Of a stretch of 25,619 nt of DNA, positions 20,672 through 25,619 are shown in pieces. The stretch's first letter is position 1. Each line of letters begins with the position of its first letter. This DNA is from QHWK01 sp035315685. Lineage in GTDB: Bacteria > Acidobacteriota > Vicinamibacteria > Vicinamibacterales > CAVVIG01. Both the position numbers and the translations under genes were made by a program. Under the pieces are notes generated by a model. It was given only the letters and a program-made list of their open reading frames with translations. It had not been told where the DNA came from and made no database searches. The DNA is taken from the NCBI GenBank assembly GCA_035315685.1, contig DATFXR010000347.1, positions 1 through 25,619 on the forward strand, read 5' to 3'.

Positions 20672-23374
20672 TCAGTTCTTGACCACCTCGGCCAGCGTGC
20701 CATCGTCCTTGCTGACGTCGATGCCGCGCAGCACGCCGGCAAGCGGCACGCGCTGCTCGACCACCTGGTCCCGGACGCGCACCAGTACGTCGGCCGCCTT
20801 GTGGTCGCCGTACTGCAGCGTAATCGTCACCGGCACGTCGAAGGTCTCGCGCAGCTGCTCCACGCGCAGCACGACCTCGGCGCCCTCCACGCGGTAACCG
20901 ACCTTCAGCCGCGGCAGGGTCGCGCTGTAGATCCAGCGTTCGAAGAACCGCTCGAGCGACTGGCCGGTTTCCTGCTCCATCGCCTCCCGGAAATCGTCGG
21001 TGCCGGCCTTGTGGAAGCGCGATGTCCAGTAGAAGCGGCGCAGGCCCCGGAAAAAGGCCTCGTCGCCGACGAGACGCCGCAGCATGTGGAGGACGGTGGC
21101 GCCCTTGTTGTAGACCAGCGCGCGGAACACGCGGCTCTCGCCGCGGATGTGGCCGAGACGATAGCCGAGATAGACGGGACCCTGATCGCTCTGATCGATG
21201 GCCCACTTCCGCATCTGGCGCATCACCGACGCGAAGACCTCGTCTCCGCGCTGGCGCTGCGCGTAGAGCGCGGCGAAGTACTGCGCGAAGCCTTCGCTGA
21301 TCCACTGCTCGTGGTAGTTGCGCCACCCGACCGCCTGTCCCCACCATTGATGCGCGAGCTCGTGCGCAATGAAGAAATCGGGGAAGCCGTTGAAGGCCGC
21401 CGGATCGTTCCGCCACTGCAGCTGCGAGGTGGGCAGCGGTTGATTCAGCGCGGCGAAGTACCCGGGGCTGTGGCCGCCCGGGAGATCGCTCTCGATGAGC
21501 GCGACGGTGAAGCTCGAATAGGGGGAGTCGCCGACGAGCGACTCATAGAAGAGCGCGATGGCGGCGGCGCGATCGGCGAGATCGCGGCCGCGCTGCAGCT
21601 GGCGCGGGTTCGCCTCGATCGAGAGGTTCATGCTGCGGTAGGTCGATCCCAGCACGCGGATGTCTTCCGCGTCCGGTCCCGGCGGACGTCCGTTCCCGTT
21701 GGTCGGGAACGCCACGGTCGCCGTCTCCGCCCGCGCGAAACGGCTCATGACGAACGCGAGATACCGCAGCGGCTGCGTCGCGCTGAACACGTACAGCTTT
21801 CTCTGTTGCGCTGATCCCTGAGGGGTGACGAGCGTCGGGAAGCCGGGCTCGAGCTCGCCGCTCGCGACACAGTCGATCGTCGGCGGGACCGACAGCCGGA
21901 TTCGCGCGGTCGCGTAGTCGCTCACCGGCGCCTGCGGATACCAGAAGCTGCGACTGCTGTAGAGATAACTCGCCTCTGGCGCGAGCAGCGGGATGTCATC
22001 GGCAACCGGACGATTCTGATCGAGCCCGAGTGCTTCGCGATCAGGCGTCTGCGGCTCGAGGCGGCCGGCGTACGCGATCGTCACCGTCAACTCGGCGTCG
22101 CGAATCAGCGCCGTCGGCAGGTTGACGACGATCGTGTTCTGGTTCTTGACCCGGATGCCGAAGAGCCGGCCGTACTCGTAGCTGACGATCGACTGCACGA
22201 CCAGCGCGTCGGCGAGCCGCAGCGTCAGCGTGCCGAGTACGTACGACCGCACCTTGATCCGCAGCGTCGCCTTGCCGTCGATCCACTGGCGATCGGGCGA
22301 CGCTGCCACGTCGATGTCGTAGTGCAGCACGTCGTAGTCGACGAGGTCGTCTTCGTTGTAGAAGCGGCCGCGGGTGGCGAGCTTCTGCTTCGAGGCATAG
22401 AGCGCGATGTTGTGATGCCGCTTGCGATCGAACAGCGTGATGTCTTCGGCCTCGGCGCTCGAGTGAGCGTAGGTGAGCGTGTCGTATTTCCGCGTGCGCA
22501 TCTCGGCGACGAAATCGCCGCCGCCGGGCAGCAGCGACCACGCGTCCCGGCTCAGGTCGCCGAGATCGATCACGAACGATTTCTGCGACTCGTCACGGAA
22601 GATCTCCTGCGCCCGCCGCAGTTCCTTGGCGTCGACCGACTTCGGCTGAAGCGCCGCCGCGTTGATCACGCTCTCGAAGTCGGAGGGGTTCAGGCGGATG
22701 AACGCGACGTCGAAGGTCGTGTCGAGCGACTCGGCGCCGCAGAAAATCTTCACCTGCCCTTTCTCGGTGGTCGACGGCGGATGGAAATCGAGCGTGCCCC
22801 GTCCGAGCAACACCAGGGCGGTGACGCCGGAATCGATGTCGCCGATGAACACCGAACCTTCCGGCAGCGTCAGGTCGAGATCCTCGGCGGCGATCGTCAG
22901 ATTGCGCGCAGCGAACACTTTCGAGGTGTTCAAGGCGAGCCGGTACAGGTTCTCGACCGTCGATACGCGCTCCTCGTCGGCGATCGTCCACTCGCGATCG
23001 GTGCCGGCGTCGCCGGTGCGCTTCACGTCGAGCCGCCAGGTCGCCGCGCGCCCGCGCGATCCGTACTCGGCAAAGGTGTCGACGATCAGGCGATAGCCGT
23101 TGCCGGGCAGCGTCCCGGCGAGCGGCTGACGATCGCGCTCCTGAATGACGGCGCGCGTGGAGCCAGGAATCAGCTCGGATCCGATGAACCAGAGAGCATG
23201 GTCGCGATCCGCTGAATCGGCGAGCGCCGCGAGAAACCCCGGACCGTCGCCCGTCTGCAGCACGCGCTCCAGGCGTGCCAGGAGCAGACGGACTCCATCA
23301 GTTTCCTGCGCCTGCGGGTAGGCACCGCCGCCGAGCGTCAGCGCCAGGAGCGCAATCGCCCCGCGTAATCTCAT
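20672..23374 (-). CDS. M1-family (gluzincin) metallopeptidase with extra N-terminal domain
   Basis: 900 residues. A signal peptide (MRLRGAIALLALTLGGG, cut near QAQ) indicates export. Residues about 25-335 are an extra domain that I do not recognise. An M1-like beta domain follows from about 345, then the catalytic domain with HELAHQWWG (H671, E672, H675) and E694 (WISEGFAQYF), the exact 18-residue spacing of the HEXXH-x18-E zinc site. The transition-state tyrosine motif VYNKGATVLHML is present. The usual GAMEN exopeptidase loop is replaced by PGGHSPGYFA (632-641), so free N-terminus recognition may differ. Start: ATG at 23374 with a possible -10 box close upstream. The stop abuts the (GGGATTC)n array. 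Confidence 0.85.
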   Translation of the reverse strand: MRLRGAIALLALTLGGGAYPQAQETDGVRLLLARLERVLQTGDGPGFLAALADSADRDHALWFIGSELIPGSTRAVIQERDRQPLAGTLPGNGYRLIVDTFAEYGSRGRAATWRLDVKRTGDAGTDREWTIADEERVSTVENLYRLALNTSKVFAARNLTIAAEDLDLTLPEGSVFIGDIDSGVTALVLLGRGTLDFHPPSTTEKGQVKIFCGAESLDTTFDVAFIRLNPSDFESVINAAALQPKSVDAKELRRAQEIFRDESQKSFVIDLGDLSRDAWSLLPGGGDFVAEMRTRKYDTLTYAHSSAEAEDITLFDRKRHHNIALYASKQKLATRGRFYNEDDLVDYDVLHYDIDVAASPDRQWIDGKATLRIKVRSYVLGTLTLRLADALVVQSIVSYEYGRLFGIRVKNQNTIVVNLPTALIRDAELTVTIAYAGRLEPQTPDREALGLDQNRPVADDIPLLAPEASYLYSSRSFWYPQAPVSDYATARIRLSVPPTIDCVASGELEPGFPTLVTPQGSAQQRKLYVFSATQPLRYLAFVMSRFARAETATVAFPTNGNGRPPGPDAEDIRVLGSTYRSMNLSIEANPRQLQRGRDLADRAAAIALFYESLVGDSPYSSFTVALIESDLPGGHSPGYFAALNQPLPTSQLQWRNDPAAFNGFPDFFIAHELAHQWWGQAVGWRNYHEQWISEGFAQYFAALYAQRQRGDEVFASVMRQMRKWAIDQSDQGPVYLGYRLGHIRGESRVFRALVYNKGATVLHMLRRLVGDEAFFRGLRRFYWTSRFHKAGTDDFREAMEQETGQSLERFFERWIYSATLPRLKVGYRVEGAEVVLRVEQLRETFDVPVTITLQYGDHKAADVLVRVRDQVVEQRVPLAGVLRGIDVSKDDGTLAEVVKN

Positions 23375-23389
23375 TGGTTACCGTCTACT

Positions 23390-23395
23390 ATTTTA
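23390..23395 (-). promoter_or_regulatory. Putative -10 box of the M1 peptidase
   Basis: TAAAAT on the minus strand ends 15 nt before the ATG at 23374, giving a predicted leader of about 9 nt. The matching -35 would fall at the edge of the upstream heptamer repeat. Confidence 0.3.
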
Positions 23396-23411
23396 GACCC
23401 CGGCCGCCTCG

Positions 23412-23524
23412 CAATTAAGAATTTGGAATTTGGAATTTGGAATTCGTGTCATGCGGTCCCCGAGCAGCCCGGCAAGCGTCGAAGCCAGATTACGCATTCC
23501 AAATTCCGAATTCCAAATTCCTAA
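23412..23524. repeat. Inverted pair of AT-rich heptamer arrays between M1 peptidase and SpoIIE genes
   Basis: Left arm 23412-23446 (GAATTTG units, plus strand) and right arm 23495-23524 (the inverse, with one GAATTCG unit) surround 48 nt of GC-rich sequence. On the minus strand the right arm starts with the TAG stop of the SpoIIE gene. Together they account for nearly all of the 146-nt gap. Confidence 0.75.
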
Positions 23525-24684
23525 CTGGTCCTTCGCAGCAACAGGATCGTCAGATCGTCCGCAAATCGCTTCTCATCGGTATGACGTTCGACGGCGCGCA
23601 CCACACCGGCGCCGATTGCGGCCAGGCTGTCGCGCGCGTGGGCGCGCAGGGCAGTTTCCAGTCCGATTTCGTCGAACGGACGTCCCTGCGGGTTTTCGGC
23701 TTCAGTAATGCCGTCGCTGTAGACGGCCACCAGATCGTCGGGCCCCAGCATCACGCGGCCCGTCGTGTAAGTCGACTGTTCGAACATGCCCAGCGCAATC
23801 CCACCGTCGGACAGTCGCTCGCACGAGCCGTCGTGTCGGAGCACCAGCGGCGGCATGTGCCCGGCGCTCACGTAGGTGAGGAGACCGCTCACCGGCTCGT
23901 ACACCGCGTAAAACAACGTAATGAACCGCGATCCGGGTGCATGGCGGCACACCTGTACGTTCAGCCGCGTCGTCAGATCGGCCGGCTCGAGCTTTTCCTC
24001 CACGAGCGTCCGCAGGATGGCGAGCAGCAGCGCCATCAGCAACGCGGCGGGACTGCCCTTGCCGGCCACGTCCCCGACCGCGACGACGAGCCGGCCGTCG
24101 GCTTGCGGCAGGATGTCGTAGAAGTCGCCGCCAACGGTGTTCGCCGGCCGGCTCATGCCGACCGTCTCGACGCCCGGCCCCGTGTACACGCCGCTCGGCA
24201 GCATCGCCTGCTGGATCTCGCGCGCGATCTCGAGGTCGTTCTTCAGCGACAGGCGGTCGGCGACCTCGAGCAGCACCAGCAGGTTCATCAGCCCGAACGC
24301 GATCAGCAGCGACCACGTGCCGCGGGCGAACAGCGGCCCGGGCACACCGATCGTCACGAACGGAAGCCGTCCGAGCTCGACGATGCCGACGCCGCGAAAC
24401 AGGTTCACGAGGCCGACGGCCGCCAGCAACAGCGCACCGCCGAAGACGGCGCGCCGCGCCGGCGACAGCTTCATGGAAAACGCCATGAACAGCAGCCGCA
24501 CTTCGGTGGCAAACCGGCGGTGCCACGGCATGCGCGCAAGCGCCTCGGCATCGGCGCCGCGCGTGAAGAACCGGTACGCGTCGCGCGTGTCGCGCGTGAA
24601 CAGGCGCTGCAGATCGTCGGCGGTGAGATCCTTCGTATAACTGTCGAAGAAATCGCTGAGCCGGGAAGTGCGTGACGAGTTCAA
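23521..24684 (-). CDS. Membrane-bound PP2C/SpoIIE-type serine phosphatase
   Basis: 387 residues. After a soluble N-terminal part (1-75) come two membrane spans (about 79-97 and 122-142) and then a short helical linker (LEIAREIQQAMLPSG) typical of RsbU/SpoIIE phosphatases. Metal-binding aspartates of the PP2C fold are visible in GGDFYD (D187, D190), GDVAGKG (D205), YSDGITEA (D324) and FADDLTILLL (D376, D377). It probably dephosphorylates an anti-sigma-factor antagonist in a partner-switching pathway; no such partner is in the window. The start is a TTG at 24684, since no upstream ATG or GTG is in frame; AGGGG about 10 nt upstream lies in a repeat. It is 13 nt downstream of the acetyltransferase stop, so likely cotranscribed. 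Confidence 0.85.
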   Translation of the reverse strand: MNSSRTSRLSDFFDSYTKDLTADDLQRLFTRDTRDAYRFFTRGADAEALARMPWHRRFATEVRLLFMAFSMKLSPARRAVFGGALLLAAVGLVNLFRGVGIVELGRLPFVTIGVPGPLFARGTWSLLIAFGLMNLLVLLEVADRLSLKNDLEIAREIQQAMLPSGVYTGPGVETVGMSRPANTVGGDFYDILPQADGRLVVAVGDVAGKGSPAALLMALLLAILRTLVEEKLEPADLTTRLNVQVCRHAPGSRFITLFYAVYEPVSGLLTYVSAGHMPPLVLRHDGSCERLSDGGIALGMFEQSTYTTGRVMLGPDDLVAVYSDGITEAENPQGRPFDEIGLETALRAHARDSLAAIGAGVVRAVERHTDEKRFADDLTILLLRRTS

Positions 24685-24690
24685 AGTCAG

Positions 24691-24710
24691 CTAGCCCCTA
24701 ACCCCTAGCG
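24691..24710 (-). repeat. GGGGTTA/GGGGCTA heptamers spanning a stop codon and a ribosome binding site
   Basis: On the minus strand TAGGGGTTAGGGGCTAG contains the TAG stop of the acetyltransferase and AGGGG placed about 10 nt before the SpoIIE TTG start. It is a third sequence variant of the heptamer class. Confidence 0.6.
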
Positions 24711-25619
24711 CCGAGCCCCGATTCCTTCAGAATCCCCAGCTCCCGGCCGACCTTCTCGAACACGTCGATCGCGAACTGCAGTTCGTCGCGCGTGTGCGTG
24801 GCGGTGACGATCGTCCGCACGCGCGCCTTGTCGCGGGCGACAGTCGGGTACGCGATGCCCTGCGCGAAGACGCCGTCCTCGAACAGCCGGTCGGAGAGCT
24901 TCATCGCCAGCGCGCCTTCGCCGACGATCACCGGCGTGATCGGGCTGTCGCTGAGGCCGGTATTGAAGCCGAGTGCCTGCAGTCCGCTCTTGAAGAAGCG
25001 GGTGTTCTCCCAGAGTCGATCGATGATCTGCGGCTCCTGTTCGAGGACGTCGATGGCCGCAATGCACGCCGCGGCGACGGCGGGTGGATGAGAGGTGGAG
25101 AAAAGGAACGGCCTCGCGCGATGATAGAGGAATTCGATCAGCGACCTGCTGCCGGCGACGTAGCCGCCGAGCGCGCCGATGGCCTTCGACAGCGTGCCGA
25201 CCTGGATGTCGACGCGGCCGTGCACGCCGAAATGATCGATCGTGCCGCGGCCGTTCCTGCCGAATACCCCGCTCGCATGCGCATCGTCGACCATCATGAT
25301 GCAGCCGAATTCCTCCGCGACCGCGCACAGATCGGGCACGGCGCCAAGGTCGCCGTCCATGCTGAAGACGCCGTCCGTGATCAACAGCCTGCGCTGCGAG
25401 GCCGGCAGCTGCTTCAGGATTTTGCGCGCGCCATCGACGTCCTTGTGCGGGAACACCTTGATCGTCGCGCGGCTCAGGCGCGAGCCGTCGATGATGCTGG
25501 CGTGGTTCAGCTCGTCCGACACGACGACGTCGTCTTTGGTTAATACGGCGGCGACCGTGCCGGCGTTCGCGGCAAATCCGCTCTGGAAGACCACCACCGC
25601 CTCGGTCTGCTTGAACGCG
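24698..25619 (-). CDS. kbl: Glycine C-acetyltransferase (2-amino-3-ketobutyrate CoA ligase), partial
   Basis: The 3' part, about 306 residues; the gene continues past the window edge (the visible frame opens FKQTEAVVVFQSGFAANAG). It is an alpha-oxoamine synthase of PLP fold-type I. DELNHASIIDG, FSMDGDLG, the cofactor aspartate in MMVDDAHASGVFG and the PLP lysine in VGTLSKAIGALGGYVAG are clear. The C-terminal IVTATHTRDEL block fits bacterial glycine C-acetyltransferases better than BioF, though 8-amino-7-oxononanoate synthase cannot be excluded. The enzyme joins glycine and acetyl-CoA or works in threonine breakdown. No threonine dehydrogenase is visible on this side. The last residues and stop lie in a GGGGTTA repeat, and the SpoIIE gene follows after 13 nt. 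Confidence 0.85.
   Translation of the reverse strand, partial: AFKQTEAVVVFQSGFAANAGTVAAVLTKDDVVVSDELNHASIIDGSRLSRATIKVFPHKDVDGARKILKQLPASQRRLLITDGVFSMDGDLGAVPDLCAVAEEFGCIMMVDDAHASGVFGRNGRGTIDHFGVHGRVDIQVGTLSKAIGALGGYVAGSRSLIEFLYHRARPFLFSTSHPPAVAAACIAAIDVLEQEPQIIDRLWENTRFFKSGLQALGFNTGLSDSPITPVIVGEGALAMKLSDRLFEDGVFAQGIAYPTVARDKARVRTIVTATHTRDELQFAIDVFEKVGRELGILKESGLGARG

Noticed and set aside
23437..24675. 412-codon open frame on the plus strand
   Set aside because: Antisense shadow of the SpoIIE phosphatase; the first codons come from repeat sequence and no domain is visible.
24691..24710. Telomere-like TTAGGGG sequence
   Set aside because: Only two units, internal to a gene pair; better explained as a variant of the heptamer class.

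Overview
The window is high-GC bacterial chromosome, probably from a soil or sediment Acidobacteriota of the Vicinamibacteria type. That is an inference from GC content, the run of catabolic and secreted-peptidase genes, a fused GlcD/GlcF-type dehydrogenase and dense short intergenic repeats; no rRNA or marker gene settles it. I see 17 protein-coding genes, one cut by the window edge, and no tRNA, rRNA, CRISPR array, transposase or integrase.

Layout. 1-130 is a long interrupted hairpin of unknown nature. 187-9018 is a mosaic-strand metabolic block: an OxlT-type oxalate/formate antiporter, a 2-keto-4-pentenoate hydratase-family enzyme, a gamma-glutamyltransferase-fold hydrolase (reverse), a serine/alanine-glyoxylate-type aminotransferase translationally coupled to an amidase, a class III CoA-transferase (reverse) and a crotonase-fold protein without the usual catalytic glutamates. 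9165-13286 holds a secreted M28 peptidase, an ACS-type MFS transporter (reverse) and an aldo/keto reductase. 13330-20008 is a reverse block: a GlcD/GlcF fusion, a DsbD-like thiol:disulfide interchange protein and a NuoG-like iron-sulfur subunit (the last two overlap by 4 nt). 20138-20554 is a small orphan membrane protein behind a near-consensus promoter. 20672-25619 is reverse: an M1-type metallopeptidase, a membrane-bound PP2C/SpoIIE phosphatase and a glycine C-acetyltransferase that runs off the window.

Function. Several genes of the first block can be read around C2 compounds (oxalate, oxamate, glyoxylate, glycolate), but this is inference and no oxalyl-CoA decarboxylase is present.

The most unusual feature is the repeats. 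Short tandem arrays of a degenerate heptamer (about GGRRYTN on the coding strand) begin at or contain the stop codon of many genes; in five genes the stop is followed directly by GAAT. Other families (CCGCRGAG nonamers, CCACGAAG octamers, a REP-like palindrome) sit at other gene ends. Every convergent gene junction (5 of 5) is filled by such a repeat, and one heptamer array lies in frame inside a coding sequence as an interdomain linker. Many genes also appear to have leaderless or nearly leaderless starts.
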